DNA of 64,000 nt from a virus. Made by a program: the position numbers and the translations under genes. The notes beneath the pieces were generated by a model. The model saw only the letters and a list, made by a program, of their open reading frames with translations, was not told the DNA's origin and did no database searches. Shown piece after piece: positions 40,262-48,135 of this stretch; position 1 is the stretch's first letter; each line of letters starts with the position of its first letter. The stretch lies in the IMG/VR virus record IMGVR_UViG_3300042261_000033, positions 1 through 64,000 of that record. One strand, 5' to 3'.

Positions 40262-40969
40262 TTAGGAATATGTAAACGTTCCCGACCAAGTGCCGGTTCC
40301 ATAAGCATTTGTTGCTGACACAGAAACCGTACCCGGTGCATGCGCTGGCGTTACCACCGTAGCTGTTGCATCGCTCAGTACAGTAATAGAAGTACCGGCC
40401 GCCCCGCCAAAGTCAACGGCAGTCAATCCAGTCATTCCTGTTCCGCTTACGTATACGGTTGCACCACCAGCTGACGATGAGAACGGTGGCCCAACAGAGA
40501 TAATGTCTGGAGCGCCCGGAGTTGGACCCGGAGCTGGCGCATCAACAGCAACAGTAACAGTTCCGATTTCTACGTTTAACAACAAATCATTCGGAGTTAA
40601 TCCGGCATCATCTTGGCGAGATCCGCCAACAGGCGCCCAACCCCATTGAAACACTCTGCTACCGCCGCTTGGATATCCAAACCCATCTACGGTTGTATTG
40701 CCTGTTAAATCGATCTGTAGACCCGTTGTGCCGCCAACCAAATAGCTTGGGCTATCAGGGCGTGGCTCACGCACAGCCTGCGGATCATTGACTGGATACA
40801 TGCCCAGCTGAAGTTGCGGCTGGTCTGGATCCCAACATGAGCGACACACCTTAATCCGGTATGGCTTTGTCTTAAGCACCTGAATGCTCAATTCCTTCAA
40901 CATGTACCGCTCATTACAGCGATCACACTGAGCAATTGCGTATTTGCCGGATGCGTACTTAGTTGGCAT
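40262..40969 (-). CDS. Virion protein with zinc ribbon and IPT/TIG domain
   Basis: N-terminal CDRCNERYMLKELSI and VCRSCWDPDQPQLQLG give a four-cysteine ribbon (CxxC, CxxC). A middle linker leads to a C-terminal domain from about residue 155 (PDIISVGPPFSSSAGGATVY, VSGTGMTGLTAVDFGG) with the IPT/TIG Ig-like pattern. Ig-like domains on connectors and fibres bind carbohydrates weakly. The combination of a zinc ribbon with an Ig domain in one protein is uncommon. It overlaps its neighbour by one base. Confidence 0.7.
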   Translation of the reverse strand: MPTKYASGKYAIAQCDRCNERYMLKELSIQVLKTKPYRIKVCRSCWDPDQPQLQLGMYPVNDPQAVREPRPDSPSYLVGGTTGLQIDLTGNTTVDGFGYPSGGSRVFQWGWAPVGGSRQDDAGLTPNDLLLNVEIGTVTVAVDAPAPGPTPGAPDIISVGPPFSSSAGGATVYVSGTGMTGLTAVDFGGAAGTSITVLSDATATVVTPAHAPGTVSVSATNAYGTGTWSGTFTYS

Positions 40970-41904
40970 TATCGATAATAGAACATATTGCGTGGAACAA
41001 AGCGAACAGAAGCCTTTTCTCGGTCTTCTTGCTCAGCAAGGGTCCACTGCTGTTCGTAGTCCGCTTTCAGCATCGGGATTCGATTTGGATCTACATCTGG
41101 AAGCTTCTGAGACAGATAAAATGCCAGACCGGCAACAAGACATGGGATAAAGCGGAATGGAATATCGCCGATATTTGTACCGCTGCCAGCATCCTGAACG
41201 CGACGCATACGCCAGTAAACGAAGGTGTACTGATCTCCCGGCGGGTTAGGTGTTGGCCACACATTGATACATGGCAGGTTATTCACAGTGACACTTGCCG
41301 CGTCTGCGTGAGATGCTGCTGTTGTACCGTTCTGACCGCGCCATGCATTTACTATCTGGTTCCCGACAATGTTCTGGTATGCGATGGTTTCAGATCCAAT
41401 GTTGATGAAACCCACCAAGGGTAAGCTAGACGCATTATCGACAGTAATAGTAGTATCAGTAGCAGAAATGCTTCCATCAAGGGCCGTGCTGGCCGTAGCC
41501 GGTATAAGACCCGTTTGACGGTTGATCCACACTTGGATAGGACGGCCATTGGTATTCTTGTTCGGAATGGTTGAATAAGTGGACTCAGAGATCCGATTGA
41601 TGTTGATGTCAATCTGATTGGTCTGAGAGCCATTGTCTGTACGAATAACCTGATCCAGAAGATCGATTGTGTCCACGGGAAGTGCATAAACAGACTGATA
41701 GCTATTAAGCAGGATTTGACCCTGTTCAATAGTCCACAGGTTGATGCCGCGATTTGCCCATTCAATGGTCAGCAGATTCATACTGCGCTTAGCGGTTCTG
41801 AAGTCATAGCCTGACCGCAGCTCTTTGCCACAGCGCTCAAAGGCCTCTTCGATCAGGTCGTTGAGGTCTAAGTTAAATAAAGATGTACCCGAAGTGGTGG
41901 CCAT
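40969..41904 (-). CDS. P22 gp4-like head-tail adaptor
   Basis: The 311-residue protein begins LFNLDLNDLIEEAFERCGKE, then FRTAKRSMNLLTIEWANRGI and NLWTIEQ, the signature of the adaptor that forms the first ring under the portal in P22-like and related podoviruses. The C-terminus is helical (RIPMLKADYEQQWTLAEQED), with a beta insertion (TDTTITVDNASSLPLVG) in the centre. Role: connect the portal to the tail hub. The pattern is strong; the exact ring position is inferred. Confidence 0.8.
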   Translation of the reverse strand: MATTSGTSLFNLDLNDLIEEAFERCGKELRSGYDFRTAKRSMNLLTIEWANRGINLWTIEQGQILLNSYQSVYALPVDTIDLLDQVIRTDNGSQTNQIDININRISESTYSTIPNKNTNGRPIQVWINRQTGLIPATASTALDGSISATDTTITVDNASSLPLVGFINIGSETIAYQNIVGNQIVNAWRGQNGTTAASHADAASVTVNNLPCINVWPTPNPPGDQYTFVYWRMRRVQDAGSGTNIGDIPFRFIPCLVAGLAFYLSQKLPDVDPNRIPMLKADYEQQWTLAEQEDREKASVRFVPRNMFYYR

Positions 41905-42176
41905 TATTTACAGTTCCATCGCTTAAGAGAAGCTGCTTTGCGAGTTGGTCTGCCCTTCTCGTCCTTCATCGGACCGGGCATTCCCGACATTCTGGCACAG
42001 AACGACTTGCGTCGAGCTGCGTCCTTCTCTGTTTTTGGGTTTGGGGCTGGAGCCTTTAAATTGGATCCTGTTTCCCTGTTGTATTTGGCGCGGCCTTTGG
42101 CAGTCAAACCCGCCCCTTTCGAGACAGGCAGCTTCTCGCCACGACCGACTGCAAGGGTTGGGTTCTTCTTTGCCAT
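41904..42176 (-). CDS. Basic protein resembling DUF6321
   Basis: The 90-residue chain has KNPTLAVGRGEKLPVSKGAG, then RKSFCARMSGMPGPMKDEKG and ends SLKRWNCK. This Cys-Ala-Arg-Met-Ser-Gly plus WNC ending recalls a widespread unassigned phage family (named from memory as DUF6321). Basic and Gly/Pro-rich, it is probably a virion-associated or DNA-binding small protein. Start overlaps the upstream stop by one base. Confidence 0.65.
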   Translation of the reverse strand: MAKKNPTLAVGRGEKLPVSKGAGLTAKGRAKYNRETGSNLKAPAPNPKTEKDAARRKSFCARMSGMPGPMKDEKGRPTRKAASLKRWNCK

Positions 42177-42448
42177 TACTTCATCTTCTTCAGGGTTTCA
42201 GCCAAACGAGCGCGTTGACCGAGCTTGCCCGGCGCTTTAGCTGCTTTAGACAGCTTCTTCGCTGGGATCTTCTCGCCTGCCTTAACGCCAAGAGCCTTGC
42301 GCAGAGCGCCCGGCTTCTTGATTGCGCCAGCGATCCAACCGCCTTTTGCATACTCATCAACGACATCGGGATTGTCTTTACGAACAATCTTCTTTGCCTT
42401 TGGCATTTTAGAGGGCATGATATCGCCCATTCCGCGAGAAGCTCTCAT
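42176..42448 (-). CDS. Small basic virion-region protein (90 aa)
   Basis: Starts MRASRGMGDIMPSKMPKAKK and is Lys/Ala-rich with VVDEYAKGGWIAGAIKKPGA, where the KGG turn links it to the adjacent proteins. An internal start (MPSKMP) is possible. No enzyme motif. It belongs to the block of small basic proteins between the capsid and connector genes. Confidence 0.6.
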   Translation of the reverse strand: MRASRGMGDIMPSKMPKAKKIVRKDNPDVVDEYAKGGWIAGAIKKPGALRKALGVKAGEKIPAKKLSKAAKAPGKLGQRARLAETLKKMK

Positions 42449-42450
42449 GA

Positions 42451-42744
42451 TTACACCACACGTCCGCGTGTTTTACCACGTACAGCACAACCATCGGCGC
42501 GACGAGAGGCCGAACCAATTGAGCCGCCTTTAGCTTTTTTAACAACATCAACTTTCGGGTTGTTAACTTGTTGCATAGTTTTAGCGCGACCAAGTTCACG
42601 TTGAAGTTCGCTGGCATAGCCTTCTGGGGCATTCTCCAAAACCTTCTTACCGCCGTACATAACGTCGTTTTCAGACCAGCCGCCGTCTTCTCCTCCGGCA
42701 ATGTAGTCTTTTTGCGTGTAACGCGATTCTTTCTTATCGGCCAT
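42451..42744 (-). CDS. Virion-region protein with C-terminal ADG-KGKT tag
   Basis: The N-terminal 70 residues (SRYTQKDYIAGGEDGGWSEN, YASELQRELGRAKTMQQV) differ from neighbours, but the C-terminus KAKGGSIGSASRRADGCAVR then GKTRGRVV is nearly the same as that of the next gene and similar to the following one. Such a shared basic terminal tag on separate proteins suggests a sorting or capsid-binding signal. It starts two bases from the neighbouring frame. Confidence 0.65.
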   Translation of the reverse strand: MADKKESRYTQKDYIAGGEDGGWSENDVMYGGKKVLENAPEGYASELQRELGRAKTMQQVNNPKVDVVKKAKGGSIGSASRRADGCAVRGKTRGRVV

Positions 42745-42746
42745 GA

Positions 42747-43025
42747 TTACACCATGCGTCCGCGAGTCTTGCCCTTAACGGCAATGCCATCTGCACGTTT
42801 AGATGCTGATCCAACGCTGCCGCCCTTCTTGAACAAGCTGCCCATTTCAGACTTGGTCGTTGGAGCGGCTTCTTCTTTCTTGCGAGTGGCTGCATCAGCA
42901 GCGGCTTGTTGCGATTCCTTAGAAGGAGCCTTTTCTTTCACTGGCTCAGTCTTTGGCGTTGTAACCTTTGCAGATTGCTCACCAGCTTTCATCGCATTAA
43001 ACAGCTCTTCGTATCGGCTAGTCAT
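42747..43025 (-). CDS. Virion-region protein with the same C-terminal tag
   Basis: A helical N-terminal part (RYEELFNAMKAGEQSAKV) and a Lys/Glu/Ala-rich linker precede the C-terminus KKGGSVGSASKRADGIAVKG then KTRGRMV. This tag is nearly identical to the one of the gene at 42451. The linker suggests the tag is an exposed or flexible tail. Function unknown. Confidence 0.65.
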   Translation of the reverse strand: MTSRYEELFNAMKAGEQSAKVTTPKTEPVKEKAPSKESQQAAADAATRKKEEAAPTTKSEMGSLFKKGGSVGSASKRADGIAVKGKTRGRMV

Positions 43026-43026
43026 G

Positions 43027-43443
43027 TTAGCACTTCCCGCCTTTTTTCATTGTCACTGCGCGAGCTTTGGTTTTGCCTTTAGTGGCAATGCCATCTGCGC
43101 TCTTATGGCCAGCAGCCAAACCGCCGCCTGCCATCTTCTTGGTCTTGCCACCGCCGCACATCTTGGTGCAGCCGCCCTTCTTTAGAGCTGCGAGATCAGT
43201 CTTCTTGCCGCCATGCAGTTGTTTATCATGCATGCCAACAGCTTTCTTGATCATCTTCTTGTCTTCGACGATGTCGTCATGTTTCATCTTTGCCATAGTT
43301 CCACCTTTAGCGAATGTCTTGCCTTTGTCGGCTGCGGTAAATTCTTTACCAACAGACTGTTTGATGCCAACCTTCTTGGCAAACTGTGGGTTGTGAGCCA
43401 CAGCAGCCATCAGATTGTGCTGCTTTTTGCTAACGCTGGGCAT
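43027..43443 (-). CDS. Virion-region protein with KGG motifs and ADG tag
   Basis: Start set at 43443 (MPSVSKKQHNLMAAVAHNPQ) because GGAGCTTCAGC precedes it; the longer frame is in the upstream gene. The order is a KKQHNLMAAVAHNPQFAKKV block, KHDDIVEDKKMIKKAVGMHD, a Cys/Gly/Lys segment (KKGGCTKMCGGGKTKKMAGG) and the tag HKSADGIATKGKTKARAV. Both the HDD-x5-D-K block and the tag recur in small aquatic phage proteins with no known role. It overlaps the upstream gene by 14 bases. Confidence 0.65.
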   Translation of the reverse strand: MPSVSKKQHNLMAAVAHNPQFAKKVGIKQSVGKEFTAADKGKTFAKGGTMAKMKHDDIVEDKKMIKKAVGMHDKQLHGGKKTDLAALKKGGCTKMCGGGKTKKMAGGGLAAGHKSADGIATKGKTKARAVTMKKGGKC

Positions 43444-43705
43444 GCTGAAGCTCCTTAATGAAGACATCAATCTTTTGATCCAGCCTTTCAAGCCTGTCGA
43501 TGACTCGACCGATGTCGGCGTGGACTTCGGCTTTGGTGACGTACTCCTTGGCGATCTCTTCACGGGTGCGGTTGAGGAGGATCGAGAGACGTTGGATTTC
43601 TGTCTTGGCGTCGTCAAATTCCTTCTCCTTGATCTTCGCAGCCCAGCTAATCACACCAAGAAATACGGTTATTGCCGCATTCCACATGATGCCCCATTCG
43701 GTCAT
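43430..43705 (-). CDS. Membrane-anchored coiled-coil protein
   Basis: The 91 residues start MTEWGIMWNAAITVFLGVIS, a single N-terminal membrane segment, then a long heptad-rich helix (EFDDAKTEIQRLSILLNRTR, VIDRLERLDQKIDVFIKEL). This is the shape of a Rz-like inner-membrane spanin or of proteins that bridge membrane and virion, but no spanin partner (outer membrane lipoprotein) is seen beside it. The location among virion genes rather than in the lysis cassette speaks against spanin. Confidence 0.65.
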   Translation of the reverse strand: MTEWGIMWNAAITVFLGVISWAAKIKEKEFDDAKTEIQRLSILLNRTREEIAKEYVTKAEVHADIGRVIDRLERLDQKIDVFIKELQHAQR

Positions 43706-43717
43706 AGAGTCGCTCCA

Positions 43718-44002
43718 TTAACCGTAGAACACCGTAACGGCGGACACGTTAGCGTCTGCGAATGTAGCGTAGATGCTCGTATCGAACTTCACGCCTTCGC
43801 CCGGAATGTAAATATTCTGGATGCTTGCAGCTGCTGGAGTGGTGATTGTCATAATGGTTGTGCCGCTAGAGCCGCCGTCTTTAATTGCAACAGAGCTTGC
43901 AGTCGCGCCACAAGTAACAACAATACCCTTAACTCGTGCAGGGCCGCCAAATACAGCGCCGCTTGCGGAAAGGGATTTAGCCTTTACGTCAGTTTGCATC
44001 AT
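43718..44002 (-). CDS. Small beta-rich head protein (94 aa)
   Basis: The start ATG ATG at 44002 has AGGAG six bases upstream. The chain is beta-rich (ARVKGIVVTCGATASSVAIK, TIMTITTPAAASIQNIYIPG) and resembles small head-decoration or fibre-base proteins of aquatic phages. It is between the capsid-side gene at 44048 and the coiled-coil protein. Confidence 0.65.
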   Translation of the reverse strand: MMQTDVKAKSLSASGAVFGGPARVKGIVVTCGATASSVAIKDGGSSGTTIMTITTPAAASIQNIYIPGEGVKFDTSIYATFADANVSAVTVFYG

Positions 44003-44047
44003 AATCTTCTCCTCAATGGACAACAGGGGGCTTCCGCCCCCTAGTCA

Positions 44048-44542
44048 TTAGACGTTCTGTTGACCGCTGAGAGGATCTTGCACGTAGTACGTGATGATGC
44101 CCGACAGGACGGTGCCGTTAGCAGGAGCATTAGCGCCAGTGCCAGCGGTGATGTAAACCATCTGAGTCGACGACAGAACGTTGGCAATGCCGCCGCCGTT
44201 AGTGGTCGAGGCTACGTTCGTAACAGAAGCTACGTTAGCGTTGCCTTCGTTGATGATGCCGTTTGCATTGGTCGTGCCAGACGAGTACAGGGTGAAGCCC
44301 ATGTCAAAGGTCTTGGTGGCAGCAGCGTTTGCAGTAACAGCGGTCACGTCAAGAATGACGGCGCCAGCTGGAAGGATTACATATGCGTTGCTCGACGACG
44401 AAACGACGCACTTGGTGGTCGAAGCGGCAGCCAGATTTGATGCGTAAAAGGTTGCGGTCATTACACCAGAACCACAGTATGCGGTGCGAGTTTGATCGCC
44501 GCCGCCCGAACGCCAGATGCTTTGGGTAGTAGAAACAGCCAT
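44048..44542 (-). CDS. Capsid-associated Ser/Thr/Ala-rich protein
   Basis: The 164-residue protein is beta-rich (AVILDVTAVTANAAATKTFD, GTVLSGIITYYVQDPL). It is the first gene downstream of the capsid terminator and has its own promoter candidate (44628-44655). Small beta-rich proteins in this position are often head decoration or fibre proteins; the assignment here is by position and composition only. GGAG precedes the start. Confidence 0.6.
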   Translation of the reverse strand: MAVSTTQSIWRSGGGDQTRTAYCGSGVMTATFYASNLAAASTTKCVVSSSSNAYVILPAGAVILDVTAVTANAAATKTFDMGFTLYSSGTTNANGIINEGNANVASVTNVASTTNGGGIANVLSSTQMVYITAGTGANAPANGTVLSGIITYYVQDPLSGQQNV

Positions 44543-44627
44543 GTTAATTCTCCATACAGTATAGGCCAGTCAGTCGGTATGGCGTCTGCCGGGGCAGTCT
44601 GAAAGGCCGGGAATCCCGGTTTATTTG

Positions 44628-44655
44628 ATATTACTCTTGCTTTAAATCATGTCAA
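44628..44655 (-). promoter_or_regulatory. Sigma70 promoter downstream of the capsid terminator
   Basis: On the minus strand TTGACA (44655-44650) is a perfect -35, with TAATAT (44633-44628) after 16 bases. It lies just past the capsid terminator and would restart transcription into the gene at 44542. The leader holds a CCGGG/CCCGG hairpin and a CCATAC/GTATGG hairpin that touches the ribosome site of the next gene. Confidence 0.6.
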
Positions 44656-44665
44656 CTACTTATAA

Positions 44666-44692
44666 AGAAAAACCCCGCCGAAGCGGGGCTTT
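44666..44692 (-). terminator. Intrinsic terminator after the major capsid gene
   Basis: On the minus strand the stem CCCCGC (44688-44683) pairs with GCGGGG (44678-44673) around a TTCG loop, followed by five T at 44672-44668. The UUCG loop is very stable. It lies 19 bases after the capsid stop and fits a partial terminator that raises capsid mRNA relative to downstream genes. Confidence 0.8.
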
Positions 44693-44710
44693 CCTTGTTG
44701 CTTGGCGTTA

Positions 44711-45619
44711 TTAGGCGCCTTGCGAACCGTACATGCCGAGAGGATCCGACCAGCCGAACGAGTAACGCTCACGAGCCTTGTAACGTACGTTACCAGTATC
44801 GAAGTCACCGTCCATGCTGTTTTGCAGCGGAGTACGCTCAAAGTGCTTCATGCCGTTTGGAACATCGGTCGTCAGGAACCATGCGTTCGTGTCGGTCAAC
44901 CAGTGGTTGATCGTGTAGCCTTCGGCTACCGAACCATTGTTCTTGATGGCGTTGATGTCGTTGTCGTTGGTGCCAACACGCAGCTCGGTTTCGAGCAGGC
45001 GGGTTGCAACGAACTGCAGCGAAGTTGGAACGATCAGCTTCTTAGGCTTAGCAGCGATCAGCAGACCACGTTCATCCGTCCACAGGCTGATTTGGATAAC
45101 GGCAGCTTCAAGCGAAGTTTCGTTAAGGTCAGCAGCAGTTGATGGAATGTTCGAGTTCGTGCCACCAGATACCAGTGGGTGCGAAGCCGAGAACAGAGGT
45201 TGACCGTCACCACCGTTGTAGCCCGAGGTAAAGCCGTTGTTCAGAACAGCGGCAGCCTTGACTTGCTTGGTGTAAGCCATCGAACGAGCCAGAGCCTTCG
45301 TGTAACGAGCCGACAGCGAGTCGTACAGGTTATCTTCAATGGCTTCTTCAGTCAGGCTGAAGCCCATTGCGATGGTCTCGTGGTTGTATCGGCTGGTCCA
45401 TGCTTCTTGACCGTTGTCATAAGCGATGGCCGAACCTTCAGGCTTAACCGGAGCAGCCGAGAAGCCCGACAGCTTGGTTTCTTCTTCGAAGCTACGTTCC
45501 GAAGATTCGGTTTCGTAGATCTCTTTATGCTCTTCGCCGTAACGAGCATATTCCAGACCGAACAGGGCGTTCAGGCCGGGCAGCAGCTCTTTAAGCAGTT
45601 GTGCGCGTGAAATTGCCAT
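44711..45619 (-). CDS. Major capsid protein, HK97 fold, Mu gpT-like
   Basis: The 302-residue protein starts MAISRAQLLKELLPGLNALF and has the pattern of the Mu gpT / HK97-type head subunit family: an N-arm, NHETIAMGFSLTEEAIEDNL, then ARYTKALARSMAYTKQVKAA, GQPLFSASHPL and LIVPTSLQFVATRLLETEL. No long N-terminal delta domain is present, which fits a separate scaffold gene upstream. AGGAGTTAATC precedes the start, and a strong terminator follows. It should be the most abundant virion protein. Confidence 0.85.
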   Translation of the reverse strand: MAISRAQLLKELLPGLNALFGLEYARYGEEHKEIYETESSERSFEEETKLSGFSAAPVKPEGSAIAYDNGQEAWTSRYNHETIAMGFSLTEEAIEDNLYDSLSARYTKALARSMAYTKQVKAAAVLNNGFTSGYNGGDGQPLFSASHPLVSGGTNSNIPSTAADLNETSLEAAVIQISLWTDERGLLIAAKPKKLIVPTSLQFVATRLLETELRVGTNDNDINAIKNNGSVAEGYTINHWLTDTNAWFLTTDVPNGMKHFERTPLQNSMDGDFDTGNVRYKARERYSFGWSDPLGMYGSQGA

Positions 45620-45631
45620 GATTAACTCCTA

Positions 45632-46258
45632 TTAGGCTGCGTAATCCAGACCCGTGGTACCAAGGATCTGCGGATTGTTGAGTTTGACAACTACTTCACA
45701 GTAGGTAGTCGACGAAGTGTTGGTGTCAGTTACGACGCCGATTACACGCAGTGGCAGAGCAGCAGCGTTGCCAGCGGCATTCGTAGCGTAAACCGAAACA
45801 GCCGAGTCACCAGTTACAGTCGAACCAGTACCTTGGCGAACAGGAACGTTCGTGCCAACGATGCTTTGGTTTACCGAAGTAACGGTAGTGTTGCCCGAGT
45901 AAGTCACAGCAACCTTGAAGGCAGCCATTGGATCGTCGATAACGTATGCAACAGCGTTGCTTACGCCCGAGTTACCCGGATAGTACTGAGCCTCAACAGG
46001 CTGGCTCATCGAGTTGGTGTAAGCCACGCCAACAAACACGCCATAGGTGTTGTTTGCAGCAGCAGTTGTTGCGTCGTCCGTAACGGTCGATTTTACGATT
46101 GTGCCACCAGCGGCGATACGCACGATGTCGCCGTTGTAGATTGCGGTGTTATATGTCGAGGCAATCGGCAGTTGCTTGATTGCGCCAGCATAAGGCAGGC
46201 CATCTACACGGTTGATCGGCTTGAGGCCGTAAGGGGCGCTAACGGTTGGGTATGCCAT
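45632..46258 (-). CDS. Probable head decoration or minor capsid protein
   Basis: The protein starts MAYPTVSAPYGLKPINRVDG and is beta-rich with Thr/Ala/Val (TNSMSQPVEAQYYPGNSGVS). The family occurs next to the capsid gene in related phages. The start at 46258 has GGAG; an upstream ATG at 46270 lacks a site. Location one gene upstream of the capsid suggests it caps or stabilises the shell. Role inferred from neighbours. Confidence 0.65.
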   Translation of the reverse strand: MAYPTVSAPYGLKPINRVDGLPYAGAIKQLPIASTYNTAIYNGDIVRIAAGGTIVKSTVTDDATTAAANNTYGVFVGVAYTNSMSQPVEAQYYPGNSGVSNAVAYVIDDPMAAFKVAVTYSGNTTVTSVNQSIVGTNVPVRQGTGSTVTGDSAVSVYATNAAGNAAALPLRVIGVVTDTNTSSTTYCEVVVKLNNPQILGTTGLDYAA

Positions 46259-46282
46259 AGTTAACTCCAAAGATTTAAAAGA

Positions 46283-46735
46283 TTAAGAACCACGGCCAAA
46301 GCTAGTTGAGGACTTCCGTTCATTGAACAGAGGCATCCGCGCATCGCTTTGACGCATAAGGTTATTGTCTACAGCTTCCGTCTGGGACTGCGTCTGGCGA
46401 GCGTAATGTGCATTACGTTGTTCGACGAATTCCTTCGGGGTTTTGCAGAGCAGCAACCCGCCAATCTCAATGTTGTCTTTAAAACGACTATTTGGATCGA
46501 CTAGCAGTTGAAATTTTGGTTGCTCTTCAAGCTTAACCGGTTCCCATCCCTCACGAAGTTTGGCCGAGAGGTTGCGTGGGTCCGCAGTATTAAGCGTTGA
46601 AACGCGAATCCAACGATAAGCAAATCCAGCCTGTTTGTCTGGCTCTGGGAGAAGCTCTGCAGGCATCCACTGCTTTGGACGCTCCAAGAGTTCACGGGTT
46701 TGCATATCACGAGTAACTTTGTTGTTTTCAGCCAT
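46283..46735 (-). CDS. Conserved head-region protein (150 aa)
   Basis: The protein is polar with RPKQWMPAELLPEPDKQAGF and YRWIRVSTLNTADPRNLSAK, a pattern seen in phages between scaffold and capsid genes. The end is disordered (NERKSSTSFGRGS). The role is unknown; possibly scaffold cofactor or head completion. GGAGT precedes the start. Confidence 0.65.
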   Translation of the reverse strand: MAENNKVTRDMQTRELLERPKQWMPAELLPEPDKQAGFAYRWIRVSTLNTADPRNLSAKLREGWEPVKLEEQPKFQLLVDPNSRFKDNIEIGGLLLCKTPKEFVEQRNAHYARQTQSQTEAVDNNLMRQSDARMPLFNERKSSTSFGRGS

Positions 46736-46737
46736 TT

Positions 46738-47658
46738 TTACGACTCCAATTTAAGAAATTCTTTAACGTATTGCTCGGGTGTAATGCCTAGCTTCTTAGC
46801 CAGCAGCACCTGCGATGTCTTCAGCGTGACCTTCTTCGAAGAAGTTGTTCGCTTGGCAGACGCAACTACATTCTGTGCTTTCTTTGGAGCTTCCTCCTGT
46901 TCGTCGTCAAAATAGTCAGAAAACGTCTTCCGAATTGTCTTGTCCAATTTGGAGTAATACATATCAGACCCAACTTCGACTCCAGAATCTCTTAAGTCCT
47001 CGTGGACGCCAAGAGCATATGCAGTCATTGCACGATTCTTTCCGAACCAGCTATTGCGCTTTTGCCACGCCATAACCTTTGGATCGGGCTGAACCTGTTG
47101 AACCTGATTCTGTTGTGATTGAACTTCAAAATTATCTTCCTGTAAAGGAGCTAATTTAAAGTTATTCACTCGGTCTAATTTAAGCTGTGTTTTGGTCAGC
47201 TGCTCCTGCGCATTAAGAATCTGATCTGGGTCTCCAGAATCATATGCTTCGCGGTAAGCTTTCTTGGCCATTTCCAGCTCAAGGTTGGCGGAGTTCTGCA
47301 TTGCGCCAACATATTCTTTTTCGCCGTTTTGAATCATGGATTTGAACTTCTTGTTCTCTTCCAGAAGGCGACGCGTAGCCTCAATGGCTGCATCACGTTC
47401 GCGCTGCGCTTCATCTGCAGTGCGACGTTGGTCGTGATAAACCTTTTTCAGCTGTTTAAACTTGGTTTTAACATCGTCTGAATAAGATTCCAATTCATCT
47501 TTTTCAATTTCATCGACGATTTCTTTTGGCATTGGCTTACGGCCACGATCCTCTTCAGGGGTGTCGTCTTCAATTTCAATGTCAAAATCATTGCCAGAAT
47601 CAATCTTTTCATCGACTTCATCTGGGAATTTAAATTCTTCCATTTCCATAGGTGGCAT
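46738..47658 (-). CDS. Scaffolding protein
   Basis: The 306-residue chain is strongly acidic at its N-terminus (FDIEIEDDTPEEDRGRKPMP), has long helices (KFKQLKKVYHDQRRTADEAQ, ERDAAIEATRRLLEENKKF), and a basic C-terminal helix (SKKVTLKTSQVLLAKKLGIT). This highly charged, helical layout with a short basic C-terminus is typical of phage scaffolds, whose C-terminus binds the capsid lattice. It sits upstream of the capsid gene. A portal-interacting role is inferred. Confidence 0.75.
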   Translation of the reverse strand: MPPMEMEEFKFPDEVDEKIDSGNDFDIEIEDDTPEEDRGRKPMPKEIVDEIEKDELESYSDDVKTKFKQLKKVYHDQRRTADEAQRERDAAIEATRRLLEENKKFKSMIQNGEKEYVGAMQNSANLELEMAKKAYREAYDSGDPDQILNAQEQLTKTQLKLDRVNNFKLAPLQEDNFEVQSQQNQVQQVQPDPKVMAWQKRNSWFGKNRAMTAYALGVHEDLRDSGVEVGSDMYYSKLDKTIRKTFSDYFDDEQEEAPKKAQNVVASAKRTTSSKKVTLKTSQVLLAKKLGITPEQYVKEFLKLES

Positions 47659-47670
47659 TTTGTCTGCTCC

Positions 47671-48135
47671 TTATTTACGTTTAATACCGCGTGGGTCCAG
47701 AACGGTACCCTCTACGGTGTCATCATTGATCATGCGGAATTCCCGGCCATGAATGACCAGACGCGAACCTGAATGCGGTCTTACAAGGATGAAATCACCC
47801 TTCTTGCACCAAGGGCCACTTGGGAACTTCACTGGATCTTTATATGCATCTGGACCTAGCTCTACCACGAACAGCACTGTGGTCAGCACTTCTTCGTGTT
47901 GAAGGGTCATGTCAGCCTTGATGATGCCGCTGTCATATTCCTTCTCAATCTCAGGAATTGCACAAAGGATGTGGTAACCAGACGGAGTCGGCAGTTGTGC
48001 GGCCTTCTCGTAATCGGTTGCATCCCCGACGATTTCTTTGATTTCTGCTTCTTCTCTTGCTTCCTGCTTCGCTTTTGCGACCATGTTTGATAGGTCAAGC
48101 GCGTCGGTGTTTGAGCCGACAAGGATTTCACTCAT
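47671..48135 (-). CDS. GroES-like co-chaperonin
   Basis: Residues 47-148 follow the Cpn10 pattern: PTPSGYHILCAI, a mobile-loop region EYDSGIIKADMTLQ with the hydrophobic GII, FVVELGPDAYKDP, then WCKKGDFILVRPHSGSR and HGREFRMINDDTVEGTVLDP. Cpn10 caps the host GroEL ring, closing the folding chamber. Phage versions such as T4 gp31 are used for a capsid protein that host GroES cannot serve. A helical 45-residue N-terminal extension is added. The gene lies between portal and scaffold, so the capsid protein is the likely client. It overlaps the upstream gene by 8 bases. Confidence 0.8.
   Translation of the reverse strand: MSEILVGSNTDALDLSNMVAKAKQEAREEAEIKEIVGDATDYEKAAQLPTPSGYHILCAIPEIEKEYDSGIIKADMTLQHEEVLTTVLFVVELGPDAYKDPVKFPSGPWCKKGDFILVRPHSGSRLVIHGREFRMINDDTVEGTVLDPRGIKRK

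Noticed and set aside
43430-43705. Membrane plus coiled-coil protein as Rz-type spanin
   Set aside because: No outer-membrane lipoprotein frame overlaps it and it lies far from the endolysin and holins.
44656-44841. 61-codon minus frame across the capsid terminator
   Set aside because: Runs through the terminator stem and out of frame with the capsid gene; no start signal.
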